From: Apostichopus japonicus
Taxonomy: Eukaryota; Echinodermata; Holothuroidea; Aspidochirotida; Stichopodidae
Length of the DNA stretch: 64,000 nt
Assembly: GCF_037975245.1 (NCBI RefSeq)
Contig: NC_092576.1
Location: 11,291,111-11,355,110 of the forward strand
Direction: 5' to 3'
Shown one piece after another: positions 49,909 to 62,555 of the stretch. Positions within the stretch are counted from its first letter, which is position 1, and every line of letters starts with the position of its first letter. The position numbers were made by a program, and so were the translations under genes. A model generated the notes under the pieces. It saw only the letters and a program-made list of their open reading frames with translations. It did not search any database and was not told the DNA's origin.

Positions 49909-52757
49909 CACTTCGTTTCATTTCGTTACCTCCTTTAAATATACATTTCAATTCAATTCAATTCAGTTAAACTCTATTTCAACCAACAAGATTCAAAGAA
50001 TTTACAGTGATGTGTTCAGAAAAGAGACTTAAAACATAATAAATGGTTGAGGGAGTAAACAAGGAAGCTACTAAAGGCTTTGCTGATAACTTGCAGGCTA
50101 ACATGCAAGTGGAATGCTGGTCTGTTTTTCATTGATATTATTACATTGCTTTCATACACTAAAGAACAACCATAACGATATTTATTATTTATCATTTTTT
50201 ATATTAAAATAAACCGGAAGTTAGTTACACAATACTTCATTTTAATAAAATATTGATACCATATCAAAGTACCTTATGCCTCGTGAGAGGTATATCTATA
50301 ATAAAAATATCAGCTTATGGTTATGTTTTTCATTTCTTTAATATTCTTTGTTGGCATTGCAACTCCGTCCTGTCACTAAAATACATTGGTTGTACTGACA
50401 ATACTTTACATTTTTTCTTGAGTTAAATATTTACAACAGTTATCAAACGTACAATTCTCTAACGTTTTTGCTTCTCTCTTTTTGCTCTCTTAACAGTTTT
50501 TACATCCCGGCTTGTCCAGCAAAAAAATATTACGGATTGAGAAAGGTCATTGCAAGCTCTACGATTTCTGTCTTTCTGAAGATGCACCAAAAGTTACTTC
50601 CTTTCGAAAAACTAAGGTACGTGTCAAATCCCCTTGACGTAGTACCAGAGGCGTTTAATGTCATAAGTAATGGTAGAGTAACTAATTTCATGTACATATG
50701 ATAATTCACCAGAGTCAAAAGTTTTAATAGAATTAAACAATAAAGCTTGTCTTTGTCTACCTCTCTCCAGATACCATACTCGCTGAATCATTTCCCGCCA
50801 GAAGCTTTGCATCGCAATGAATATTCACAGCCTAGTGATGTCTGGGCTGTAGCCGGTGTCATATGGGAATTACTTACTGGTAAAGTGTATGAATTGTATT
50901 TTGAATATCTATTCTGTGAAAGAATCATATGATAAGAAAAAGTCATGATATTCGGATTGAATAAAGAGTTGCTCTTCCTATACTATTTGTATTTTGCAGA
51001 TATTTGTATAAAGTATAAAGAAAATAATGAGACGGGCAAATTAATTTGGCATCACCTTGATATTCCTTAAAAGAAACATTTTTTACAATTCTTTTCAACC
51101 TTTTCAAAGTTCACATTAGTCATTTGTGTGTCATTTAACTTGTTAACTATGATCAGAAATGGAATTGACGACTACAGGAAAGGTGATTTAATCGAAATAG
51201 TGTTTTACTCTCCCTCCATCCACCTCTCTCTACCCACCTCTCTCCATCTCTCTCTCCACCTCTCTATCACTCTCATTAAGGAAGTGCCTTTCATCTCTTC
51301 TATTGAGAAAACGACACGAATGTGTCTGTGTCAACAACTTATTGCAAACACAAATGTTTGTAAGAAATGAAAATCATGTGAAAATTATTCATTCTGAGTT
51401 CATCTAAACAATGAATGATAATTCATACGGAAATACAAAGGAAACTAGCTTTTTCTTACAAAGTAAACATACAATATGGTTGTAGATTTGATATTCTCTG
51501 CCATCTCACAGGCAAGCTTCCATTTCCCTGTGCAGAAGATGGCACTACTTTTGAAGATCAGGCTAGGGCACCCTCAGAATCGCAGGTTACTCACTATAGA
51601 GAAATAAGGTAAATATAAATACCACGCCAAAACCCCGACAAAAACTTCATCAAGAACTCTTTAATTTTCATTGAATGTATTCAATATCTATCATTATTAT
51701 CTTTTGGTATTTTATTTTAATACAGGAAGCATTCCACGCTTCTTGCAGTCGCATGAATCATGATTTTAGCACACCACAACTGTATTGATATATCAAATTG
51801 GAGAAGAAAACCTATCAATGATGTAAAATTATGTAATTCAAGAGAAAAATCAAGACTTCACACTACTTAGTTGGGGATCCATCTTACCGTGGATTGATTT
51901 AGCGAAATGAATATGAGTTGAATATTTATGAAATAGGAGATGACCTTAACAGGACGCATTATAAATCATAAAGGTAAATATTTAAGACTAGCGAAATGAG
52001 GATATCAAATCAACCAACTGACAACTCAAAATGGTAATATTTATCGAAATCTCTCGAAATAAAACACTGAATTAATTTACTTGTTTTGCCGAAAAGAGAC
52101 CGATGGAATGAAAAGTGAAAGTAATTGTTCCTACTTTATATATTTGTTATGATAAATTGCAAAAATGTATACTTTTAATTGATGATGTTGTTTTGCTTAA
52201 TAATTATAGAAATAAACAATTATATCATTGCTGGCACCAGGTCTGTCCTCGACGTCCAACTATTCGAGAGCTCAGGGAATCTTATCAAGAGGTAAACTAG
52301 TTTATGAATATTCGAGAGAAAAAAAAATAAGTTTATTTGTGCAAACTACGTTCTTTCCATAACATTAAGAAAAGTTATCCTTTGTGCTAATTGTTTTTCT
52401 CCCAACACTTCAAGCAGGAATTTAAATGACCATGTTTCGCGTATTGGGACATATTTTTTACAACGTCTCGATCTCTTGCATGCTATTGAAATTAAAACAG
52501 GTGACTAGTTTATAGTCTTTTTTGCTCTTTCACCAGTCGAGATGCTTACATAATGCAGTCGAATATTTGAATAATTGTTTTTATTTCCATGTTTGTTTTC
52601 TTTCTTTCTTTTGTTCTCATTATAGATCTTCGAAAACTTATCAGATAATGCTTACGAGATTCCGCGTATGGACTTGTACACTTCCATGAAAAGTAGTACA
52701 CTGTATAGTAAAGGAAAAGAAGAAGTGTACCATGATACTTATACTGCGGTACCATAA
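46233..52757 (+). CDS. Tyrosine-kinase-like pseudokinase, eleven exons, 5' part missing
   Basis: Spliced from 46233-46315, 46940-46973, 47091-47152, 48119-48286, 48609-48719, 49495-49658, 50497-50616, 50771-50879, 51512-51608, 52210-52291 and 52626-52757; every junction is AG/GT and phases agree, giving 386 codons from the first complete codon to TAA. Residues 1-60 are polar, like a juxtamembrane segment. The N-lobe starts near 85: no GxGxxG is visible and the beta-3 lysine position reads VVLTT (109-113). HRD is HPG (210-212), the loop asparagine is lysine (LSSKK, 213-217) and DFG is DFC (230-232). Structural motifs persist: PPE for APE (256-258), SDVW (269-272), CW (323-324) and RPT (331-333). 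The tail carries tyrosines 353, 361, 370, 378 and 382 (YEIP, LYTSM, TYTAV), plausible SH2-docking sites. Kinase fold is confident; loss of catalysis is inferred. Receptor status is unproven because no signal peptide or membrane exon was found upstream. Confidence 0.85.
49823..49901. repeat. (TA)n microsatellite in pseudokinase intron
   Basis: Pure AT/TA dinucleotide run of about 79 bases inside the intron between the exons ending at 49658 and starting at 50497. Confidence 0.95.
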
Positions 52758-53220
52758 GGAATCATTTATGCACAACTTTGAACACTGTTAACACCGTGTA
52801 ATCATGAAAAAGAAAAAGTGTTCATTGCTACTTGTACTGTAGTATCATGGGGAATCATTTATGCCCTTCTTTGAATACGATTACACTGAACAGTGTATAG
52901 GCAAAGATAAAGTGTACATTGAAACTGTTATATTTTAGTATCATAAGGAATTATATTTGCACTTCTTGGAATACTAGTAAACTAAACAGTAACGACAAAC
53001 TTTAGATAAAATGTACATTGAATACCTTTAAGACAGTACCTTTAGGATTGATATATGCACTTCTTCGAATAATAGCTCACCTACAGAAATGAGGAAGATA
53101 GAGTGAACACGGATACTTTCATGGCTGTATCAAGTCTGAATTAATAACAGAGCTGCTGCTACTGTATCATCATAGGTTATTTTATACACTTCAGTATATG
53201 AATACACAGCTAGTAACGAA
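52698..53220 (+). repeat. Degenerate tandem repeat starting in the pseudokinase last exon
   Basis: About five diverged units of roughly 93-130 bp. Recurrent landmarks are AAGTGTACAT/CATT, then AGTATCATAAGGAATCAT, then a TTTATGCACTTCTT-like block, near 52761, 52854, 52950, 53049 and 53178. The first unit encodes the last tyrosine motifs and the stop codon of the pseudokinase; the others lie in the 3' UTR. Confidence 0.7.
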
Positions 53221-56200
53221 CAAAGTATGAAGGCTATTGTAAAGTATAGTATGCCGCGACCTCGACCTGTACACTACTAGCCTTGCGCTCTTATAATGTA
53301 TTAGCATAATCAGTTAATCATTAATAATCTTGAGATGACCTTTCATGTTTCATGATTTCGTGTACATAGTATTCGATTGGGTAAAAGTTATGCAAGTTTA
53401 CATTCTATACAGTAGTTATATAGTTTTAATTTTTACCAACAGTACGTAATCCTTGTACTACCCGGGTGTAAATTGCGCAATATCTCCAGTCTCAACACAC
53501 CCATTATGTCACTAAAAGGTTTCCCCCGCCTTTTTATGCAAACCTCATCTCTCGCGCGCACTTCAAAAAGTGGCAGACGACAATAACTGTTCAAAGCACA
53601 CTCAGTTAGCCAAACAACGGGGCTCGGCTTATCACAATGGCTTATCATATTTTAATATCATTAAATGATGTGCAAAGCTGTAACCCCTGATGGTTAAATT
53701 ATGACATTAAAAAAGGATAAGATACAGCTCTGATATGTTTTTCTTATAATTTATCAAACCAATCTGTGCTTTTAGCTCTACTCCTTGGGAATAAGTAATG
53801 TAAAGGGGAGATATCTGAGGAAATTAATTCACACAATATTATGAAATGTGGATTACTCCGTGATTATGTGACATTCCTTGCATATTTTTTATTCGAATAT
53901 ACTTAGTGCACACGGTGTTATGTTTTATTTGATATTTTTTTCAGCTTATATCAAACCATTCAAATTGTATCAATTTGAAATGATTGCATTCTTTCTATAT
54001 AAGAATATTTTAATATATTTTCCTTTCTGTCACTTTTATTCTAAAAATACTTTAATATCCTCGGCAGTTTCCTGTTTTATTTTGCAGTAAAGAAATTTCA
54101 TCTTTATAGTTACAAGTAGTATCGATAAATTGCGAAAGAAAATCATTCTTGAATAGCCTCAACTTGCACAGTCTACTACACGATAAAGGAATTATAGCAT
54201 ATATAACGTTGCTTTACATTGAAAGAAAGAAAACTCACAGTTACAAACTATATCAAACTTAGTGGCAGCCAATGCACACTAAACGAAAGTCATCATAGGG
54301 GATATTTGTAAAAACAATCGCATAATTAGGTGTTATTGTACAAAAGTATTTAAACTGTTACACTTAATTTCATTTTCATTTTCATTTCGTAACGACTTAA
54401 AGTAGTAGTGTCAATTGTCATTATGTAATGGAAAAAATATTGAAATATTTTGTTTCTTCCTAGTTTGTCTTCCATTGGTTACATGCAATAGTATTATCAC
54501 TTAAAATGTAATTTATGAAATTTACAAAAAAAAAAAACAAAAAAAAAAAACAATTTAAGAAAGGTAAGATAAGATAAGGGTAAAAATTAGCATTGTAGGT
54601 GTATTTGATAAGGAACTACAGTTAATGTTCAAAATTTCCTCGATTTCTATCCAGAGGTTGTATGTTTATGTTTCTGGTATAGGTCTATGTTGTATTAGAT
54701 GCATGGGTTTTAGGAATAAGTTTTATTCGCCTGATACCTGAAAGGTATTTTAGTAATCTGTTTCCTTTATTGTTTTCCATAACACACTATATAATGACGT
54801 AAACTATATTATGTAAATAAAAATTGTTAGCACCTCTCCCTCTCCCTCTCCCCCTCTCTCTACCCCCCCCCTCCTTGTATGACTTCAATTTAAGGATATA
54901 ACGGAGGATATAATGGACTATAACGGACTAATATGATGAAATCAGGATATATTGAAGGTACTGAGGTGTACACTGTAGGTTATTAAAGATACTGACTCTT
55001 TGAAATTACTGCGGTACTTGTTTCGAATCTTACAGAAAACTTTCTCATGTTTGTCCAGTCAAAAACTGTCTTCTCCCTTCTTATGATAGTGTACTTATAT
55101 CTTTAAAGTAGGGTCCCATATACACCAAAATGACTGTGAATAAAGTGTATTCGGTTTCTAATAAAGAGAGTTACAAAAATTGGATCCAATTGTTAATGTT
55201 TTTATTGTATTCTTTATGTAGTTTTTCTTCTCCTTCAGTTGGTTTCCAACCCCTTTTTTTTGCAACAACAGATCCGCTTCTGGTGATTTTCAAAACTATT
55301 AAAGAAAAAGAAAATAAGTAGTTATGATTCCGATACTTTTTTATAGTATGGATAAATTAAAGTGTTAAACATAAGAAAATGGCAGAAATTATGTAACATT
55401 ATCATTAAAATTATTGTTATGTAGATATAACTGTACTACGAACTAGTTACGCGAAAGAATAAGCGACGAAAACACCGTTGACATATGGCATGTATAACGT
55501 ACAGCTAGTATTTTCGATAAGACAAATACTTCGAACGAGATTCTCAGATATTACAGGTGTTTCAAAACAGTCTTATAAATTATAAAGTGCTAAAATCGAT
55601 TGATTTATGGTCACTAAAAATAATGAAATCTTGAAAAAGTTCAAATTTGATCGAATACAGTACCTTGTCGAGTATACCCTGTAATACCCTACCTATATCT
55701 TACTGTAACTCAAAATCACGGAGATACAACTACTAGCAGGTCTTTCGTTGACAAAAGTTGAGATTTTTGCATAAAAGGAATACAGAAGGTCTTTTCCGTA
55801 TATCGGTATTCTTCATCTACATATAGCTTCAATTAAAAGATGCATGTTTTTGGCAATTTCATGCCCATGTTGACGAAGAATTGGCCACTCGTCACAAAGA
55901 TCGCAGTCAATCTCAGGATACTTAGGATAAACGAGTCAGGCTGTGAAGTGATTTTCAGGAAATCTAAAGAGAGAAAATAGCGAACAAGTATACTCAATTT
56001 CTTACCAGCATTAAAGTTAAACCAGTGAAGTATATCTCTATGATAATACTGCAATCAGAACGTCACGTTTGAGTTACAAAGCCAACGACTGTTCTCAGAT
56101 GTCTGCCGAAAAAAACAGAGCCATATCACACACTAAGCACACACATGTACACCTACGCACATATCCAACAAATCACGTACAAACGTATACAGTAGAAGAC

Positions 56201-56420
56201 GCTTAACGATATGTGTACCGAATTAACGGTCTGAAACAACAATAAATTACGCAATGGTTCAATGATCTTGTAGGCCTGACATCATACAGTTACAGAAACT
56301 ATCCTCCTGGAAATTCCAAATCACGTCAAAACACATAGAATAGATTCAGTTCCCAACATACGTACCTTCTTTAATTAGTGTGTATCGTTATTGTATCATA
56401 TAATAACCTGATATAACCTG
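52758..56420. other. Downstream of the pseudokinase, no gene recognised
   Basis: Starts with the 3' UTR tandem repeat. After 53220 there are only short open frames, a poly-A/CA stretch at 54527-54552 and a CT-rich run at 54835-54872. Confidence 0.5.
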
Positions 56421-56429
56421 ATATAACAA

Positions 56430-56690
56430 GGAGTGTTAGCTCAGTGGTTAACGTCGTTGCCTTTCAATCATAAGGTCCCGAATTCGAGTCACTCCAAGTC
56501 ACTTCGAGTCACTCCAATGTCGTCCAGTTACAGAGTTGTTGAAAATTGACAATCAATTCATAATCATGGACGTTGCATATGAATCTAAGAGACTTCGGTC
56601 AGCTTACGGCTTTGATAAGCCAATTATGGCTTCTTCGCGAGTTCCAGTTTGCAGGAGGATCTAAAATACATACATACGTACATACAACCG
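56430..56690 (+). mobile_element. tRNA-derived SINE
   Basis: The head GGAGTGTTAGCTCAGTGG with TTAACG carries a good A box; GAATTCGAGTC is a B-box-like element 30 bases on. Acceptor-like ends (GGAGTG...CACTCC) can pair, but the T stem cannot, so it is not a functional tRNA. A 16-19-base local duplication (GTCACTCCAAGTCACT) follows, then an unrelated body and a CATA-rich tail. Confidence 0.7.
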
Positions 56691-56899
56691 GGGTTGCCCC
56701 CCTTAAGAAAAAATCTTGCCCCCCTAACAATAGAATGCTGGTTACGCCACTGCTTTGATTTAGGCAGTGTAATGGAGCAAAAGCGACATTTTTCGCACAC
56801 CAATCTGCAGCTAAAAGACAAGATAAAAAGCTAGGGAAATGGACGACGTCGCGCTAATCGAGGCGGCGACTCAAAGTAGCAGTGAGGTACTGCATAGGC

Positions 56900-57294
56900 C
56901 AGGGTTGTCCAACCTTCGGCCCGCGGGCCACAACCCGGCCCGCCGCAGGGTTGCGTCCGGCCCGCCAGAGATGCTCTACGGTGAGAAATTTTAGTAAGCA
57001 GATTTAGTGATAACAATTTGAAGCTATATAATCAATCTTTCGAACCTTCTGGGTAAAAAAAAACTGCATACAGGTCAGTTTGTGTGACACTCTTAGCGGA
57101 GGGGGGGGGGGGGCGGCTGGACTTTATTCATCTGTTTTATCAGGAAGGAAATTAAATCAGTGCGCTCCGCGCGCAGTGCTCACATTTTGTTGCCTTGGGC
57201 TTCGGGCAAAAATCGAGCGTAGGGTTCATGCGGCCCCCTCCTTCATCATAATCTTTCCATGTGGCCCTCCTCTGCAAAAGGTTGGACAACCCTG
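56900..57294. mobile_element. hAT (Charlie/SPIN-like) MITE
   Basis: Ends CAGGGTTGTCCAACCTT and AGGTTGGACAACCCTG-type inverted repeat (16-17 bp). Flanks are GCATAGGC (56892-56899) and GTATAGGC (57295-57302), an 8-bp TSD with one difference. The subterminal CGGCCCGCGGGCC is typical of hAT-Charlie elements (recalled, not searched). Confidence 0.88.
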
Positions 57295-57613
57295 GTATAG
57301 GCTTATGACTCGCGTACACCTAGTATCTGACTAGTAGGCTACTAGAGGAGCCCTAATGTAACAGAACCTAAGCTATCTTTGTATGTATTTTTGCAAATGT
57401 TTTCTGTTTAATTGTTTGATACACTACAGAAGGCCTGGCTGCTTTTTTTATGATTCTGCGACATGTTTTACTTTGAACATCACTTACTTTTGGTGGAAAA
57501 AGTTTAAATTTCATACTCCACAGGAACATTATTTTTCAATGTGCAATTACGTAGGATCATGTATCTGCCTAATTGCCTTAACTTTGTTCATATAAGTATT
57601 TATGTTGTAGATT

Positions 57614-58957
57614 CAGGGGCGTATCCAGGGGGGGGGGGGCGCAACATGCACGTGCCCCCCCCCTATTGGCCGTCACCAAAAAAAAAAAGTTTAGCAAAAA
57701 AAAAAAAAAAAAATTGATGACGACCTTTATGTGAGATGTCGGTGATCGCTCAACCCCCCCCCCCCCCTCCCGTATGCTTTATTTTTTGTTTGCCAAAAAA
57801 GGTTCTGGCGAAGTTCGGCGGCATAATAGTTTTAGAAACATAGATGGTAATTGTGTTTGTATTATCACTATAAACACTAAATGACATGCCAGCCATACTA
57901 AATTGTGCATTTTGTGTCCATATTTACTGGAAATGTTGCTTATTATTAAGGTCGAAAAATGGATCACATATGGCCATGGGCGGCGATCCTGGGTGGAGGG
58001 GGGATATATCCCCCATGAAAAGGGTGGAGGGGATGTAATGCACCATATCCCCCCCCCCCCACCAAATGCCAGGGATAAGAATATTTTCATGCCTACTTTA
58101 TGCATCTTCGTTAATGTACGGCTCTTTTTTAGCTTCATTTCTCGCCTACCATAAACGTAGTGCGATCTTTTCAAATAAAGCGTCTTTATAAAGCAAAAAT
58201 AGTTGACTGTAGGCTTCATTGGCCCTATAACAACAAAATGTATTATTGCGCCCACGGTATTGATATAGTACATATATGCACCCTCATAGTATTCATATAG
58301 GCCCTATAGTAGGCCTACACACGTACATGTTCCCTCGAACAGCTGAGAATCTCATGTAACCAGGGTAATGCTTAATACACGTTTCACCTGGATGCCCTAG
58401 CAATCGGTACCTAGGAATGTAACTATGTGTAATTGTGTATTGCATGTGTATAGGCCTATAATAGCCTGCATGAGGCCATTTTCTTCATCGAATAATATAA
58501 CAGAGCTCTCGAACATTCTAACGTTGCGCCTGAAACAAGATTGACAGGGGCAATTTTCCCAAAATAACACCCGAAATTTAAAAAAAAAGTATTTTGGATC
58601 CTGATTATGAGATATTTCGGACATGACATCCCTATTTTAAAGTTGGGTATATGCCGCTTGGAAACCTCGGGAAGTGCCGTTTCCGGCCATCTAGATGGTT
58701 TGTTAATCCCAAAATTTTCTTGTACGCTTCGCGCCAACTCATGGTGGCGCTACGCTTAGATAGTCAACAAGGTCATATCCCCCCCCCCCACTCGGAACTA
58801 CGGATCGCCGCCCATGCATATGACACCATTTTGCATTTCAGCCCTTCTTTGAAAGCAAAAATTGTACACCCCTCCCCTTAAGACCCATCCCCCAGGACGG
58901 CGATCATTCATGCCTGGCGCCCCCCCCCCCTATTGGAAAATCCTGGATACGCCCCTG
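57614..58957. mobile_element. TIR element with AGATT target duplication, interrupted
   Basis: Ends CAGGGGCGTATCCAGG and CCTGGATACGCCCCTG with AGATT on both sides (57609-57613 and 58958-58962). TIRs are nearly the same as those of 3825-5758, so same family group. Interrupted by 57975-58816. Confidence 0.85.
57975..58816. mobile_element. hAT-like element nested in 57614-58957
   Basis: Ends CATGGGCGGCGATCC and GGATCGCCGCCCATG, flanked by CATATGGC (57967-57974) and CATATGAC (58817-58824), 8 bp with one difference. It carries one minus-strand hairpin-motif copy (58721-58764). The 164-codon minus-strand open frame at 57779-58273 crosses its boundary and is not a gene. Confidence 0.8.
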
Positions 58958-61347
58958 AGATTTGTACTATGGAGACTTGAACAGCGGTCAAAGTGGCAAG
59001 TCAATTTTGCGTTTTGGCGACTCGAGTAGATTTTTAGTCACGGTCTCAACATGGCGAGTACTTTTAAAAATATTTGTCGAGGCATGCATGAGAAGAAACC
59101 TGTTGTGTTTGGTAGAGATCAATTTGTATGTTGAATACAACTAGTTTCCATCTCGGTCATGTAAATATGTTAATATTGTTTGTCATATCTCAATGCTTTT
59201 TGCTGTGGCCTACTATATATAGTACAAATATACTTAGATTGAAGTATGTTGTTCATCCTGGCTATACGCTACAGCCTAGTGTGCCACATTCATCGAAACC
59301 ACATTGCAGTTTTGCTGTCTGTTTACAAGTTCAACTCAAGAGACCTCTCAATTTGTTCAGGTCCTCAGTGGTTGGGGGGGGGGGGTGTCATCGAGGGGAC
59401 AATTTATCTCTAATAAACAAAACAACCTTCTAAGGTCAAAAGGTCATGCATATAGTAGTAAAAGATGGTTTCCTTCAGTTGACTCGAAGGTTATTTTATT
59501 TTAGGTATGAGAGGGTTATACATTGCTTCTATGCATGATCATACAGTTCTTTGGGGAAAAAAAGAACATCGCTCCATTAAAATATGCAAACGTGACCTAC
59601 TTTCATTCACCAGAAAACTTTGTGGGTGGGGGCTAGAAGAACAGTTCATATACTTTTGTAGAGATCACACCAAGAACTATTATCTACATGAATTTCATTT
59701 ATATTTTTCATCATTGAGGTCATTTTGGGCATGCATCAAAAAAATATTCGATGATACGTGTTGATCCAAGACTGCGTAAAGTGCTCTGCAGAAACTGATT
59801 AAGACTTTTATTACTTATTTCTAAAATGCAGCTTAGTGCGCTTACAGCCAGTCAGTTAGTTGCTATTATCCTTACAACCTCTCTTCCGATTACATCTCTT
59901 TACTCTAGTAAGAGTTTTTTTTTCAGAATAAATCCATGACTTAATTTTGGGAATCCTATATTCGAATCATATACCAAAGTCTACATTGGAGTTGTTCGCT
60001 GCTTTGGACCGTTTCAAAACAGCGCCACACCAAAACATACATCACCTCATTCCAATTACGTACATATCCTACAAAAAGACTCATTCGATTTGTCAAATAA
60101 ATACATATTTGTTGAATATTTCATAATATACCAGGATACTATTTACTGCATTGTCATTTGATAATCTGTCTATAGTCAATAAGACTTAAAATGATTGATT
60201 TGAAATACTTTTACACGTTGTTATATTTTGCCACAGTCAACATTTTTAAGGTATTAGTTGTTGCAAGAGTTGTCCTTGCCCAGGAGTTACATACATAAAC
60301 CAAAGACTATTAACATACACAAGAAACAGTCAAGTAGCCCTGCTCTAGATAAAACTTTACGCGAAAAATCACTCTTGGGCGAAGCAGTTGGTAAGAAACC
60401 TCAAATTTATGTAGTTTAGCAATCGTGTTTGTAACCCATGGTTAAACGCATTCATTATTTAGATACAAAACAACGGAAATTCCGTAACAGATTCACAGAC
60501 TGGCCATGATACATAAAGCCTATTTATCATGCTCCTATAGCGCGTACTGTTTGGACATACAGTAGCCTAGACTGTGCCAAAGTTAGGCTAAATCAGTGCA
60601 CATCACTGTCACAGTACTAATAGTAATACTAGGCCTATACTGTACTAGTGAGTATAATAGAATTAACGGTTACGCCAGTTATAATGGTAGGATGGTACAG
60701 TAGTCTGACCGACAGCGATAAGGTGCTAAGAGTAAGACAACAAACGTTCCTTTTGAGGATAACAACTCAGTGGTGACAATCTTACGTTTAGATTTTGCTG
60801 AAGATGTTAGGGCTAGGCAAAATATTTAAAAAGGCATAACCTAGGCCTATGTGACTTTTCAAACATATTATGCCAGTAGGAGAGTATATATACCACTTAC
60901 TACAAGCATAGCTTACTAATATTGGGTATTGGGAAAGGTATTGTTCAAAACACACTAGATAAATTCAAGGCTTGTTACTAAATACTAGGCCTAAATTACA
61001 GCAAGTTAGGTTAACACAAGGCCCGATCTGATCCTTCAACATCTCGCATGTGTTTAATCCTTATTGCATGCCACATGTTAATTGATGGGTGAATGTTTCC
61101 TTCTTCGATGGTGCAATTTTAACCATTTTAATTGAATCAGCGTACTTTAAGAATGTGATCATAGAAGTACCATACAAACTGACATTCAATCACAGCAACA
61201 CTGCTAGGCCTTGATCCCACAGTAACATACTGTAGCAGCACAGAAAAATTGCTACGAAGAAGCATATGGTCAGAATGATCATAGTAAATTGCTCTTGTAT
61301 GTTGGTGCAGTGAACTCTTTGTGTTCCCTAACTTGGTGAACTGTGTT

Positions 61348-61605
61348 AAAGGCATTGAAGACTCGCCCCAAACCTTGTACCGCCCTCTGAAAAAAAAACT
61401 TTCCGTTGCTTGCAAGTGACATTTTTTTCTTGTCGCTACAAAATGCAGACAGTAATGAAACGTAATACCTTGTTCTCTATTAGCTGGACCTGAGATGGCC
61501 ATCACTGCTATGTACACTGTGTTGTGGATATTGACCGTAGCTGCATGTATTGACTGTACACTAGTGTCTAATTAACGGGTAGCAAGCTGTGTGTGTATCT
61601 AGTTG
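61348..61605 (+). repeat. Dispersed repeat, copy 2 of 2 in the window
   Basis: Matches 8915-9190 through AAGGCATTGAAGACTCGCCC, CTTTCCGTTGCTTGCAAGTG, TAGCTGGACCTGAGATG and GGTAGCAAGCTGTGTGTGTA, with several small deletions. Confidence 0.75.
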
Positions 61606-62439
61606 CACTAGCAGACACTCTACATAGTTACTGTCCGACAGTAAACAATTGTGTCCGCTTTTTCAAACCCCCTTTTCTACAAAACCAAAACAACAAAGAC
61701 TAATGTTGCTATAATGAAACAGGGAAACATCAGTTTTGTGTTCTGAGGAACAATATTTCATGAATTATTTTGCTCATTTACTGACTGGAATCATAATCAG
61801 TAAACTTAAAACTACATTTTAATGCAAATAACTAGGGAAATTTTTTCCATCTCTTTTATTTACAAGAAAATTTCTAATTCCATCTTTTTTCCTGGTCAAA
61901 GCATGGATGGAATCACATACAGTAGTTGAAGGACAGAACCAAACCACAGTGCACACAGATCATCATTATCACTATCCATTAAGGGAACATTTTGCTCATA
62001 AACGTTATTGCCAAGTTACTATGATACCATCCTACTTGATGATGACGACCTCTTTAAGTTCAAAGCATTCATCATTATGCAATGACTATTAATAAGACTG
62101 ATTTTCCAAATATATTTTGCGTTTGGGCAAATTTCTACCACACAGGTGGAACCTCGAGAGAATTGCCTAAACACCAGGCATGAGCTTTTTCCGTGAATTC
62201 GCGGAATTATCTGTGATTTCTTTTCTACCTCGGGGACAAAAACTATTATCCTAACACACTGTAGCATATGCAAACTGGAGCCTATACTGCAATTTTTGCA
62301 AATTTCCATGATTTTTTTTTAACCCAGGCTCATTCCTGAAACACTGTACAATCACGTGATGTGTCTGAGCGTCCTGTCCGTATTTTCACTTTGTTTGTTG
62401 TGCCCAATTATATTTGCTTCTTCTTCGCAAAGAAAGAAA

Positions 62440-62555
62440 AAACTGTCAGCAAACTTGATCTAAGTACTGCAAAAAACCTGTGTGTAGGTACATATGTAAA
62501 AGTTAGAAGGCATGCTGATGTTTCGATCCCAGCAGGATCTTCGTCAGAGGCTAAC
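62440..62555 (-). repeat. Hammerhead-motif repeat, copy c
   Basis: Minus strand reads CTGACGA, A, GATCC-hairpin-GGATC, GAAAC, followed by a diverged version of the same downstream segment (AGTTTGCTGACAGTTTTT). Confidence 0.6.

Noticed and set aside
56430-56496. Functional tRNA gene
   Set aside because: The A box is good but the T stem does not pair and the anticodon loop has eight bases; a SINE head explains it better.
57779-58273. 164-codon minus-strand open frame
   Set aside because: It crosses the boundary of the nested element at 57975 and is poly-glycine/proline rich from C/G runs.
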